This document shows, one piece after another, positions 1 to 7,889 of a stretch of DNA of 64,000 nt; position 1 is the stretch's first letter, and the number at the start of each line of letters is the position of its first letter. The stretch covers positions 18,674-82,673 of the forward strand of contig JAGCUY010000198.1 in the NCBI GenBank assembly GCA_017962605.1. The letters are read 5' to 3'. The stretch comes from Kiritimatiellia bacterium. Its GTDB lineage: Bacteria; Verrucomicrobiota; Kiritimatiellia; RFP12; JAAYLN01. The notes below the pieces were generated by a model. It did no database searches and was not told where the DNA came from. It worked only from the letters and a program-made list of their open reading frames with translations. The translations under genes were made by a program, and so were the position numbers.

Positions 1-952
1 TGAACTGCTTCCTGCCGTTCCGCGTCGCGCCCGGAAGCCGCGACAGCCGCGACGGGTTGCCCGTCTTGTCGGCGTTCAGTCCGCGCTCCCGGCATATCTT
101 GTAAAGGAACTCCACCCGTCGGCGGTATTCGGCCGCGTCGCTTCCGGCGTCGATGTGCACCAGGGCGTGCGCCGAGTGGCCGCCCGAGTGCACGATGAAC
201 TTGCACGGCAGGTTCAAGGCCCTTATCTGCGCCACCTGCTCGCCCACGCTCCCCTCGTCGCACTCGACCAGCGCGTAGCGGAAGTCCGTCACGTCGGCAT
301 CCGACACGCCGCGCCCCTCGGCCAGCGGGTTGAACCGCGCCCACATGCCTGCCCTGGGTTCGTAGTCCGCCATCGCGAACCCGAGTTCCGTGCCGTGCTC
401 GAGGTCGGAAATCAGCTGCCCCGCCTCCAGCTTGAATCCACGGTTCGCGGGCGTCCACTTGCCGTCGCGCTCGATTGCCTCGCTCACGATGCCCACGTAT
501 TCCCCAGGTTTGAACAGCCCCCTTATCCAGCGCAGGGCCTCCTCCTCGGGCTTCCATTGCTCGTCGTCGGGATCCTCCACGACCTCCTCGCCCTGCCATC
601 CTGCGGCGGGCAGCAGTCGCGTTCCCGCCTCCGCGAGTGAAAGCGGCTCGTCCCAGCCCAGCGGGCGGTCTGGCTCGTTGTCGCCCCGCGCGTCCAGCGT
701 CTCGGGCAGGCGCTCCGCCGGATGCGCCATGCCGTGCTGCACGCCCCTGACCCACTCGCGTTCGAACTCCCTGCCTCCGCCGGCGAGCTGAAGGGCGAAG
801 ACGCCCAGCGCGTCCGCGTCCGTCTGCGACAGCCTCCCGCTTGCGACGCACCCGCCGGCCAGCCTCGATGCGTCACGGATGCAGTTGTGGCGGTTACCCT
901 CGTAAACGCCGTTCTTCAGCATCCCCTCGATTGTCTCGTATGAGTCCTTCAT
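1..952 (-). CDS. Phage-type primase (AEP-like primase domain), partial
   Basis: An open frame starts at ATG 952 and runs leftward without a stop to the window edge, giving about 317 residues of an N-terminal part. The C-terminal half of the visible piece contains VECDEGSVGEQ, a His-containing block FIVHSGGHSAHALVHID and the segment NPSRLSRLPGATRNGRKQ. This arrangement (acidic residues, H-S-G-G, then NPSRLSRLPG) is what I know from primase domains of phage and plasmid primase-helicases. The likely job is priming replication of the integrated element. The start overlaps the stop of the upstream small gene by ATGA, so the two are translationally coupled. The protein presumably continues into a helicase domain outside the window. 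The family call rests on recalled motif patterns, not a search. Confidence 0.72.
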   Translation of the reverse strand, partial: MKDSYETIEGMLKNGVYEGNRHNCIRDASRLAGGCVASGRLSQTDADALGVFALQLAGGGREFEREWVRGVQHGMAHPAERLPETLDARGDNEPDRPLGWDEPLSLAEAGTRLLPAAGWQGEEVVEDPDDEQWKPEEEALRWIRGLFKPGEYVGIVSEAIERDGKWTPANRGFKLEAGQLISDLEHGTELGFAMADYEPRAGMWARFNPLAEGRGVSDADVTDFRYALVECDEGSVGEQVAQIRALNLPCKFIVHSGGHSAHALVHIDAGSDAAEYRRRVEFLYKICRERGLNADKTGNPSRLSRLPGATRNGRKQF

Positions 953-1158
953 GGTTTCCATCCCTTAAGTGCGGACTCCACCTGTTCGGCGTAGCTGTCC
1001 GCCATTGCCTTGTTGTCAAGCCTCGTTGATTTCCAGTGTAGGTAAAGCAGGGGCGCCGCCAGCAGCCTCGCGACGCTCTCGTTCGAGCATGCCGCGACGA
1101 ACTCCCCGTGGTAGTCTCGGACGGTTTCGCCGTCCGCCGTGAAAGGCCACTTAGCCAT
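949..1158 (-). CDS. Small hypothetical protein (69 aa) of the element operon
   Basis: Start ATG 1158 is preceded by GGAGGG on the minus strand, which favours it over the longer open frame reaching further upstream. The product begins MAKWPFTADGETV and has no recognisable domain. Its start lies within the last codons of the upstream helicase gene and its stop overlaps the primase start (ATGA), so it sits tightly coupled between two replication genes. Function unknown. Confidence 0.6.
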   Translation of the reverse strand: MAKWPFTADGETVRDYHGEFVAACSNESVARLLAAPLLYLHWKSTRLDNKAMADSYAEQVESALKGWKP

Positions 1159-2797
1159 GCAGCCCTCCCTGTGGCGTGTAGGTCGCGGGGTCGATGCCGC
1201 GCGGCGTCTTCCATCCGCAAACGGCGAAACGGTCAATCATCCGCTTCGCGTCCGCGAACAGCCACTTGCCGACATTCCGGAACCCCCGCCTCTCGAGGAA
1301 GCGAATCTGCTTCGGCGTGGTGAGGCCGCGCTCCTGGCGGTCTGTCGCCACGTCGATCAGCCGCTGCGCCTCGGCCCTCGTCGCCGGCGCGCCGAATCCC
1401 AGGCGCTCCAGCGCCTCGACCTGCTGCGCCGTCACCTCCTGCCCATCTGTCCGCCGATCCCCCGATTCATCGGGGGTGGCCGCGCCAGCGGCCATCGAGG
1501 TCAGCTCCTCGCTTCCGATGGAGTAGGCGTATTGCAGCGGATCCACAAGTTTGCCATCCCTGCGGCGCATCTCCTCGAGCTTCTTGGCGAGCGCGTCCTC
1601 GCGCTTCTTGACGGTGTCGTTCTCGGCCTTGTCCAGCAGCTCCTCCGTCAAGTCGTAGTCCTCGGGCTTCCCGGAGTTCTGCGCGGCGGCGCTTGCGCCG
1701 TCGTTGATGGTCTCGCACACCTCGCCGCTAGGCGACAGCAGCGACGCCGGACGGCACAGCTCGTGCTGGCTCGTCAGCCAGAGGAAGTCGAGAATCAGCA
1801 GATCCTCCTTCCCCGGGGCAAGTCGCGTTCCGCGACCGACCATCTGGCAGAACAGGGCGCGCACCTTCGTCGCCCGAAGGACGCACACGCAGTCCACATC
1901 CGGGCAGTCCCAGCCCTCGGTGAGCAGCATCGAATTCAGGACGACCGTGCCCTTACCCGCTGCGGCGAACCGCTGTAGCTTCTCGCGGCGGTCGGGCGAC
2001 TGCCCGTTCACCTCGATTGCCGTCAGGCCAGCCGCCTCGATGTGCGGCTTCAGGTGCTCGCTCGTCGCGATCAGCGGCGTGAAAATCACCGTCTTCCTGT
2101 CCTTCGGGATGGCCTTCGCGATCTCCGGCAGGTAGGGTTCGAGCGCGCGCGCCACGCCCCCCGCCTGGAAGTCGCCGTTCTGGGTGGCCACTCCGCGCAT
2201 GTCGATCTTCAGCGGCACCGTCCGCGCCCGCATCTTGCACAGCCAGCCGTCGCGCACGGCGTCCACGATGGAGTAGTCGAACGCCACCGTCTCGAACACC
2301 TCGCACAGGCCGCGCATGTCGCCCCTGTCCGGAGTCGCCGTCACGCCCAGCAAGTTCGCCTCCGGGAAGTGGTCGAGAATCGTGCGGTAGGTGTTGCTAA
2401 GCGCGTGGTGGCACTCGTCGATGACTATGAAGTCGAACTCGTCGCGCCTGAACCTCGCCAGGCGCGCGGGGCGGCACATCGACTGCACCGAACCGACGGT
2501 CACCATGTAGGGCAGAATCCCGTCGATGCCGCCGCGCGTGTCCTCCTCCGCCTTCTCAAGCCCGGCCTCCATGCCCGTCGCCTTCCTTATCTTGTCGCGG
2601 GCCTGTTCGAGCAGCTCGCCGCGGTGCGCGAGGATAAGCACCCTCTCGCCGCGCATCACGGCCCGCTGGGCGAGGGCCGCGAAAAGCACCGTCTTGCCGG
2701 TGCCCGTCGGCAGGCAGGCCAGCGCCGAACGGAAGCCGCGCCGGAACGCGGCCTCCACGGCGTCGGCCGCCGCCCTCTGGTATGGCCTCAGCTCCAT
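1151..2797 (-). CDS. DEAD/DEAH-box superfamily 2 helicase
   Basis: This is a 548-aa SF2 helicase. Motif I is CLPTGTGKT near residues 28-36 and motif II is the DECH tetrad in VIDECHHAL near residue 125. Later come a GWDCPDVD segment and QMVGRGTRLAPGK, the motif VI arginine region. The C-terminal third (after about residue 420) is charged and carries a degenerate linker, followed by two QxxxLxRxGF-like repeats (QVEALERLGF, QIRFLERRGF) that are probably DNA- or partner-binding. The type is common in phage replication modules and resembles the helicase subunits of restriction enzymes, but no nuclease is attached. It is transcribed with the ATPases upstream and primase downstream, which supports a replication or recombination role. 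Confidence 0.85.
   Translation of the reverse strand: MELRPYQRAAADAVEAAFRRGFRSALACLPTGTGKTVLFAALAQRAVMRGERVLILAHRGELLEQARDKIRKATGMEAGLEKAEEDTRGGIDGILPYMVTVGSVQSMCRPARLARFRRDEFDFIVIDECHHALSNTYRTILDHFPEANLLGVTATPDRGDMRGLCEVFETVAFDYSIVDAVRDGWLCKMRARTVPLKIDMRGVATQNGDFQAGGVARALEPYLPEIAKAIPKDRKTVIFTPLIATSEHLKPHIEAAGLTAIEVNGQSPDRREKLQRFAAAGKGTVVLNSMLLTEGWDCPDVDCVCVLRATKVRALFCQMVGRGTRLAPGKEDLLILDFLWLTSQHELCRPASLLSPSGEVCETINDGASAAAQNSGKPEDYDLTEELLDKAENDTVKKREDALAKKLEEMRRRDGKLVDPLQYAYSIGSEELTSMAAGAATPDESGDRRTDGQEVTAQQVEALERLGFGAPATRAEAQRLIDVATDRQERGLTTPKQIRFLERRGFRNVGKWLFADAKRMIDRFAVCGWKTPRGIDPATYTPQGGLHG
1459..1476. repeat. Perfect hairpin repeat inside the helicase gene
   Basis: The sequence CCCCCGAT-TC-ATCGGGGG is a perfect 8-bp stem with a 2-nt centre, located in the linker-coding part of the helicase. 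A related hairpin at 3727-3744 has a compensated base-pair change. Both are preceded by CTGTCCGC(C/T)GATCCC. Confidence 0.7.
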
Positions 2798-2798
2798 G

Positions 2799-3308
2799 CT
2801 ACACCTCGTCGGGCAGGTCGAAGCCCGCGTCTTCCTTCGGGGGTTCGGGGGCCTTGCCCCCGTCGTTCGCGGGCGGAAGGAACCTCAGGATGTCCTGGTA
2901 TTTCTTCCCCTTGTATTCGCGGGTCGAAACCTTCACGCGCACGGACGATCCCTTGAGTTCGTCCCAGGGCATGCGCCGGCCCTTGCCCTCGCCCTTCTTC
3001 CAGAAGCCGCAGCTGATGGCGAGCTGGTCGATCTTCCAGGCCAGTTTCTGGTTGAGGATTATCTTGGACTGGGCGAATCCGCGCCCCAGGTCGCCGCCGT
3101 CGATGTCGATGTAGAGGACGGCCATCGGGCTCGCCGCCAGCGATTCGCTCCCGGCGAACTGGCCGCGCGTCCAGTTCTTGATTACGGCGTCGTAGTCTCC
3201 GTCGGGCAATATCACGTCGTCGTTCTCGGCGCCGCCCTTCGTGTCCTCCTCCGTCAGCGTGTAGTCCCAGCTGATCCGCACGTTGTCGTCGTTGTTGTCG
3301 TTGCTCAT
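2799..3308 (-). CDS. DUF669-like putative ssDNA-binding protein
   Basis: The product has 169 aa. It is acidic and rich in beta-strand-like segments, with ILPDGDYDAVIKNW near the N terminus and a central LAISCGFWKKGEGK block, as in the DUF669 proteins that accompany Sak4-type ATPases and helicases in phage replication operons. It most likely coats or handles single-stranded DNA. The last residues, GFDLPDEV, match the tail of the ATPase encoded at 4626-5945 (DDFTLPDEV), suggesting a shared docking tail comparable in position to the acidic SSB tip; that analogy is inference. Start ATG 3308 has a purine-rich leader (GAAAGGAACC) on the minus strand. Confidence 0.6.
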   Translation of the reverse strand: MSNDNNDDNVRISWDYTLTEEDTKGGAENDDVILPDGDYDAVIKNWTRGQFAGSESLAASPMAVLYIDIDGGDLGRGFAQSKIILNQKLAWKIDQLAISCGFWKKGEGKGRRMPWDELKGSSVRVKVSTREYKGKKYQDILRFLPPANDGGKAPEPPKEDAGFDLPDEV

Positions 3309-3323
3309 TTGTAGGTTCCTTTC

Positions 3324-3346
3324 CTTGTTGTTGTCCGCTTGTTGTC
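3324..3346. repeat. 23-bp dispersed repeat, copy 1
   Basis: Core GTTGTCCGCTTG flanked by CTTG-TT and TTGTC. Near-identical copies lie at 3649-3671 and 8410-8432. This copy is intergenic, upstream of the DUF669-like gene; the others are inside coding regions, where they encode SGQQQ. Confidence 0.65.
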
Positions 3347-3352
3347 ATTCCG

Positions 3353-4546
3353 TCAGAATGGCGGAACCCAGTTTTCCTTGATTTTCCTTGCGATCGCGTC
3401 CATCCGCGCAATCAGCCACTCGGCGAATTTTGCGGGGATGTCGTCCACCGGCCACACCTCGTTGTTGCCGCACACGCCCTTGCTCCTGATGTATTCGCGT
3501 ATCTCCCCGTCGGAGATCCCGAAGTCGTCAAGCGCCTTGCGCAGCGCGGCGTTCCTGCCCTGCGGCGCGGGCTTGGCTGGCGCCGTGGTTGTTGCAGATT
3601 TTGCAACAACTGGCGCGGGCTGCTCCTTCGGCTTCTCGGCATTCGCCTCTTGCTGTTGTCCGCTTGCTGTCGGCTGCGTCTTCGGTGCGGCCTTCTCCGT
3701 CCTTTGCTTCACCTCTGTCCGCTGATCCCGCGATTCATCGCGGGCGGGCGCAGTCGCGGCCGTGCCGGCGGTCGTTCCCCGTTCCCCGTTCCCCGGTCCC
3801 TGGGCTGCGCCCAGCACCGCCCTCAGCACCTTGTCCGCCTCGTCCAGGGGGAACTCGTCGGGCATCTCGATGCCCGCGCGGTGCTTGGCGTCGTAGTAGG
3901 GCGTGTGCGCCGCATGGCACATGCGCCGTCCGCCCTCGGCCTTGTTCACGACCTTTCCGAAGTCGCGCGTGCTTGGAATCACGCTCATCTTGTAGTTCAC
4001 GAACAGCAGGATTTCGGGCCATTCGCGCGTCTTCGGCGCGGAACGCCGGGAAAGGTTCAGTTCCCAATGGTCGTAGCTGTCCGTCTGCTCCGGCAGTTCC
4101 ACGCGCCGCTGCTGCGCGTGGCCAATCAGCACCACGTCCATGCCCGCGTCGGCCAGGTCGCCCAGACGGTCGAGGACGGTGCAGTAGCGCTCCGCCGTCT
4201 CTATCCAGCCGTCGCCGTATTTGCCGTAGCCCACGAGCGACTGCGCCCCCTTCTCGTGCAAATAGTCGCGCACGATCATGTCCTCCATCCTGTCGGCCGA
4301 GTCGATGACGAGGGTGCGGTAGCCGTGGCGGTCGCGCTTCAGGGACTCGATCATCCCCAGCATCCCCTGCCACGTGTCCGGCACGTCCTCGACCCTTGCC
4401 ACGTCCAATCCGAAGCTCCCCTTCTCGAAGTCCACGAAAAGCGGCTTCTCCAACTTCGAGGCGAGGGTGGTTTTCCCGATGCCCTCGACTCCGTAAATGA
4501 CGGCGCGCAAACCGCGCGGCGTCTGCCTTCCACTGCTGATGTTCAT
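3353..4546 (-). CDS. Sak4-like RecA-fold ATPase of phage recombination
   Basis: With start ATG 4546 the product is 397 aa. Walker A is GVEGIGKTT at residues 19-27, the Walker B aspartate is in TLVIDSADR near residue 80, and FVDFEKGSFGLD matches the conserved Asp-rich step after Walker A seen in the phage nucleotide-binding/Sak4 ATPase family. These proteins act with an SSB in single-strand annealing or recombination-dependent replication, which fits the DUF669-like neighbour. The C-terminal 130 residues are a low-complexity, Ala/Lys/Glu-rich linker containing the repeat-derived SGQQQ and a hairpin-derived stretch, ending in a small folded module (about 340-397). The open frame extends 37 codons upstream, but the MNISSGR start fits the family better. 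Confidence 0.72.
   Translation of the reverse strand: MNISSGRQTPRGLRAVIYGVEGIGKTTLASKLEKPLFVDFEKGSFGLDVARVEDVPDTWQGMLGMIESLKRDRHGYRTLVIDSADRMEDMIVRDYLHEKGAQSLVGYGKYGDGWIETAERYCTVLDRLGDLADAGMDVVLIGHAQQRRVELPEQTDSYDHWELNLSRRSAPKTREWPEILLFVNYKMSVIPSTRDFGKVVNKAEGGRRMCHAAHTPYYDAKHRAGIEMPDEFPLDEADKVLRAVLGAAQGPGNGERGTTAGTAATAPARDESRDQRTEVKQRTEKAAPKTQPTASGQQQEANAEKPKEQPAPVVAKSATTTAPAKPAPQGRNAALRKALDDFGISDGEIREYIRSKGVCGNNEVWPVDDIPAKFAEWLIARMDAIARKIKENWVPPF
3649..3671. repeat. 23-bp dispersed repeat, copy 2
   Basis: Second copy of the GTTGTCCGCTTG-core repeat, here in frame within the Sak4-like gene linker, where its complement encodes TASGQQQ. Confidence 0.65.
3727..3744. repeat. Perfect hairpin repeat inside the Sak4-like gene
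   Basis: CCCGCGAT-TC-ATCGCGGG, an 8-bp stem. Compared with the copy at 1459-1476 one base pair differs on both arms (G:C against C:G), so pairing is retained. Confidence 0.7.
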
Positions 4547-4625
4547 TCTGGTGTTGTCCCTTCCTTGGTTCTTGTTTGTTGTTCCGTGCCGCGCCGTTCT
4601 CGGCGCGGGTTCCCTTCGCTCCGGC

Positions 4626-5945
4626 TCACACTTCGTCCGGAAGCGTGAAATCGTCATCCCCTTCGGGGGTTCGGGGGTCTTCCTTGTTCCCCGTTCCCCG
4701 TTCCCCGTTCCCCGTTAGTGCCATGCCGTCCTCTATCACGATGCTGCACTCCCCGCCGGTGCTCACCCGCGTGCCGATGCACTGCAGGCCGCGCTCCTTC
4801 AGGAAGGCGTCGTATTCGGCCAGGGTGTCAAGGTCGAGCATTTCAAGCTTGTCGGCCAGCACGAACTTGCAGTCGGGGGCGAGTCGCGCGGCAATCGCCG
4901 TCGCCACGATCAGCTGCTTTGAACTGCTCATGCAGTCCCACGCCTTGCCGTCGAGGGTGAGTTTGCCGTCCTGGACCGAAAGGCCGGGGAAGGGGAGGTC
5001 TGCGCCCTCAAGCAGCTTCGTCTTTCTGGCGCGCAATTCCTCGATCTCCCTTGTCAGCCCCTCGTATTGCTGGCGGATGTCCTCCGCGTCGGCAAGCACC
5101 TCGCGGCGCCGCTGGTTCTCGCGCACCTTGGCGTTCGTCTCCTCGATGGCGGCGATGCTCGCCTCGACCTCCGCCGTGGACTCGTCCTTGAGTTCTGCGA
5201 CGGTCTTCTCGCCCACGAACACCTTGCGCGTCAGGGTCTCTTCCTGGGCCTTCAGGCGCGCCGTCTCGGCCGCGAGCTCGAACAGGCGCTTCCCCACCGC
5301 GTCCAGCTCGCGCTTGTTGGCGGCCAGCTCGTCGCGCAGCCGCTGGTGCGCGCCGTTCTCGGCAAGAATGGTCTGCTGCCGCCTGATCAGCTCGGCGGCG
5401 CTCACCTCCTCCTCCGGCGCGCCCTCGTGCCAGGGCAGCTCCGCCGCCGCCTTCTCCTTCTGGTCGGCCATTCGGCCCGTCGCCGTGCGGAGGTCGTATT
5501 TCGCCTTCTCCTCCTTCTCCAGGCGCTCCAGCTCGTCGCCCACGCCGAGGATCTTGAGCAGGATGTCGGCCTTCCACTTGTCGTTCGCGTTCAGGAACGA
5601 GGGCAGGTCTATGCTCATGCGGCCCACGACCGCGTCAAGCAGCTTCTGGCCGCCCCTGCGCCCCGTGGAGTCCGTCACCGTCAGGGCGGCGTTCTTGCCC
5701 TTTCGCTCGATGATGAGGCCGTCGTCCGTCTCCACGCGGATGCGGCTCTCCGCCGCGGCGCCCTCGCGCCGGTAGTTCGTCGGCGCGAGCCTCTCGCCGC
5801 CCAGGGCGTAGGCGATTGCGTCCAGGACGCTCGTCTTGCCCTGCCCGTTCCGGCCGCCCACTACGGTCAGCCCCTCCGGCGACGGCTCCAGCGCCACCGC
5901 CTTCACTCGCTTCACGTTCTGCACTTCAAGTGCCGTGATCTTCAT
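4626..5945 (-). CDS. SbcC/SMC-like AAA ATPase with coiled coil
   Basis: The start chosen is ATG 5945, preceded by AAAGGGA on the minus strand; the product is 439 aa. The N terminus MKITALEVQNVKRVKAV with Walker A GGRNGQGKTS (30-39) is typical of SbcC/RecF/AAA_23 proteins. Residues of about 175-330 are a Glu/Lys/Arg/Leu-rich coiled coil. CMSSSKQLIVATAIA is signature-like and KFVLADKLEMLD is a Walker B-like segment. Phage versions support replication or recombination, often with a partner nuclease; none is obvious next to it. The C terminus ends DDFTLPDEV, shared with the DUF669-like protein. Heptameric TTCCCCG repeats fall within its 3' coding end. Confidence 0.75.
   Translation of the reverse strand: MKITALEVQNVKRVKAVALEPSPEGLTVVGGRNGQGKTSVLDAIAYALGGERLAPTNYRREGAAAESRIRVETDDGLIIERKGKNAALTVTDSTGRRGGQKLLDAVVGRMSIDLPSFLNANDKWKADILLKILGVGDELERLEKEEKAKYDLRTATGRMADQKEKAAAELPWHEGAPEEEVSAAELIRRQQTILAENGAHQRLRDELAANKRELDAVGKRLFELAAETARLKAQEETLTRKVFVGEKTVAELKDESTAEVEASIAAIEETNAKVRENQRRREVLADAEDIRQQYEGLTREIEELRARKTKLLEGADLPFPGLSVQDGKLTLDGKAWDCMSSSKQLIVATAIAARLAPDCKFVLADKLEMLDLDTLAEYDAFLKERGLQCIGTRVSTGGECSIVIEDGMALTGNGERGTGNKEDPRTPEGDDDFTLPDEV
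4687..4717. repeat. Tandem heptamer (TTCCCCG)n in a coding 3' end
   Basis: About four tandem copies of the 7-mer lie near the end of the SMC-like ATPase gene. A second, shorter run (about three copies) lies at 3775-3798 in the Sak4-like gene. The unit length is not a multiple of three, so copy-number change would shift the frame. Confidence 0.7.
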
Positions 5946-5971
5946 TTGGTGTGTCCCTTTCTTGGTTCTTG

Positions 5972-6034
5972 TTTGTTGCGCCCGTCGTGCCAACGGCGGG
6001 TCTTCGTTGCTCCTGCCGTGCCAACGGCAGGTTC
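5972..6034. repeat. Two tandem intergenic hairpins
   Basis: Two adjacent stem-loops share a GTGCCAACGGC centre: CCCGTCGT/ACGGCGGG and CCTGCCGT/ACGGCAGG, each with a GCCA loop. They lie between the SMC-like ATPase gene and the upstream HTH gene and may act as a processing or attenuation element. Confidence 0.55.
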
Positions 6035-6040
6035 TGGTTG

Positions 6041-6322
6041 CTACGCGGCACCCGCCGCGGCATTCTGCCTGCGCCTGGCCTTGCGCTCCGCCCTGCGGCG
6101 TATGCGCTCCTCGCCGGGAGACTCCTCGTTCTCCTCGATCAGGCGCTCCACGTCCTCGACGCGGAAATAGACCCCGCCCCCCTGCGCCTTCACGGGCTTG
6201 GAGCGGCGCACCTTGCCCTCCTCCCATGCGGCGTTGAGGAAGTTTATGTCCATTCCCGGATACAGGCCCTTGAAGTAAGAGGCCCTCGCCCACACGGGCT
6301 TTGGTTCGTTCGGCTTGTTCAT
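6041..6322 (-). CDS. Small winged-helix/excisionase-like protein
   Basis: Start ATG 6322 is preceded by a strong AAGGAGG, which fixes it over the longer open frame; the product is 93 aa. The region FKGLYPGMDINFLNAAWEEGKV followed by GGVYFRVEDVERLIEE resembles excisionase/MerR-like winged-helix proteins, in which a wing with a basic tip precedes a Y-x-x-x-DV helix. The C terminus is very basic. In an integrated element this could be an excisionase or a transcription regulator. The call is from pattern only. Confidence 0.5.
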   Translation of the reverse strand: MNKPNEPKPVWARASYFKGLYPGMDINFLNAAWEEGKVRRSKPVKAQGGGVYFRVEDVERLIEENEESPGEERIRRRAERKARRRQNAAAGAA

Positions 6323-6399
6323 GTTTTGTATCCTCCTAAGGTTGGTGAGAAATGCCCGTCTTTCCGGGCCGCCAGGCTTTCGCCGTCGCAGGTTGTCTG

Positions 6400-6561
6400 T
6401 CATGCCCCGACGCGCATCCGCATGCGCTCGGTCCTGCGGCGCATCCACTCGGCGTCCTCCTCCGAGATTGCGTCCTCGCCGCCGTCGGCCATTTCGCCCT
6501 CGACGCGCATCTCGCGCAACGACGGGAAAAGCCACTCCACGATCTTGCTTAAAAAGTTCAT
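6400..6561 (-). CDS. Small protein (53 aa) coupled to the PcfJ-like gene
   Basis: ATG 6561 overlaps the stop of the PcfJ-like gene (ATGA). The product starts with an amphipathic/hydrophobic helix, MNFLSKIVEWLFPSL, then becomes highly charged. No domain recognised. Coupling to the upstream gene is the main support. Confidence 0.5.
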   Translation of the reverse strand: MNFLSKIVEWLFPSLREMRVEGEMADGGEDAISEEDAEWMRRRTERMRMRVGA

Positions 6562-7889
6562 GCGACCCTCCTGTGCTCCTTCTTTGCCTTGCGGGCCTTC
6601 CTCTGCGCCGCCTTCGTCAGCGCCTCTGCTATGGCCGTCGCGGCCGCCTTCGCCGCCTCTGGCGCGGTATGGTTCAGCCTCGCGTAGCATTGCGTGACCC
6701 ACCACTTTCCGCCGTCCAGCTTCAGCTCCACGTCAACCCACGGCGCGTCGGGGTTCGCCGCCTCGCGCAGAAACACGATGGCGCCCTCCCCCTCGGCCAC
6801 CTGGCGGTAATAGAGGCCGTTGCCGATGCAGTTCCCCATTGCCTTGCCCTCGGTAGCAAGGTCCGAAGGCGCTTGCGGGAACACCGCCACGACGCCCGCG
6901 ACATCGGGGCAGGACTTCGCGGCCTCGGCCTCCATCTCGGCGAAGCGCCTCAGCCTCTTGCGGTTCTCCGCTGCGAGCCGTGCGCGCTCCTTCTCCCGCC
7001 GTTCCGCTTCGAATCGGGCGAAGTCCTGCTCGACCCGCTCCGCCACGATTCGGTAGTTCTTTGGCGACGGCATGTATGCGCCTGCGTCGAGCCCCAGCTT
7101 CCTGCAGCGGTCGCAGTGTCTGGCATATTCCCATGTCGAGATGTTCAGCTTCTTGAAGAAGTGCCAGATGTCGAGGATGTCGGCGCCTGGCGCCCTCGCG
7201 ATTGAGCGGAGTTCCAGCGCCGCCTCCTTCCGCATGTGGGCTTCCTTTATGGAAATGCCCCTGCGCCACGCCTGGAGCACCGTGGCCGCGCCCGCCTGCA
7301 GCCGCTCTATCTCCGTGCGGTTCCTTGCGATGAACGGCCCCAGTTCGCGCGCATGGCGCAGGATGGACGGCATTATCAGCTGTTCCAGTCCGGCCTTGTA
7401 TAGCAGTTCCGCGCCGGGATTGCCGTGCAGGGCGCGCAGGTATGTCGCCGGGCGTATTGGCGACTGCTCGTCCATGGCCGCGTGACGGTAGCGGGGTGCC
7501 GCGGCTGAAAGCGCGTCGGGGTTCGCGACCGGGCCGCAGGGCTCTCCCCTGCCGCTGACCGAGACATGCGACTCGCCCCAGTTCGTTCCGTTCATGGGCG
7601 CAGTCCAGTCGTGGACGGCGTAGCCGCCGCAGGGTGTGAAGCGGAGGTTGCGGTAGTAGATCGTGTTGCCGTCCGACGCCGTGCAGGCAGTCGCCATCAC
7701 CTCAATGCGTGGCGCGGCGCTCTTCTGCCTCACCTTGCGGGAGAAGCAGTAGATGACCTCCACCTCTCCGTCGGCGCGGACGCGCAGCACGACATGGCAG
7801 TGCTGGCGTTCGTCGGGGAAAAGCCGTGCCCTCTGGGCGCGCACCATTGCCCTCTCCTCCTCGGTGAGGTATATTTTCACGCTCTTCAT
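6558..7889 (-). CDS. PcfJ-like protein
   Basis: A 443-aa protein. The C-terminal half, with GKAMGNCIGNGLYYRQVAEG followed by VDVELKL and a WWVTQCYARLN segment, matches what I know of the PcfJ family found in conjugative elements (named after Enterococcus pCF10) and in many gut mobile elements. It is encoded just after a PcfK-like gene with a 4-bp overlap, the usual PcfK-PcfJ arrangement, which strengthens both calls. Residues 225-330 form a Cys-containing helical region (CDRCRKLG). Molecular function is not established for the family; it is a marker for mobile DNA. Confidence 0.72.
   Translation of the reverse strand: MKSVKIYLTEEERAMVRAQRARLFPDERQHCHVVLRVRADGEVEVIYCFSRKVRQKSAAPRIEVMATACTASDGNTIYYRNLRFTPCGGYAVHDWTAPMNGTNWGESHVSVSGRGEPCGPVANPDALSAAAPRYRHAAMDEQSPIRPATYLRALHGNPGAELLYKAGLEQLIMPSILRHARELGPFIARNRTEIERLQAGAATVLQAWRRGISIKEAHMRKEAALELRSIARAPGADILDIWHFFKKLNISTWEYARHCDRCRKLGLDAGAYMPSPKNYRIVAERVEQDFARFEAERREKERARLAAENRKRLRRFAEMEAEAAKSCPDVAGVVAVFPQAPSDLATEGKAMGNCIGNGLYYRQVAEGEGAIVFLREAANPDAPWVDVELKLDGGKWWVTQCYARLNHTAPEAAKAAATAIAEALTKAAQRKARKAKKEHRRVA

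Noticed and set aside
155..640. Plus-strand frames in the first kilobase
   Set aside because: They are antisense to the primase frame, which has recognisable motifs and an ATGA-coupled start.
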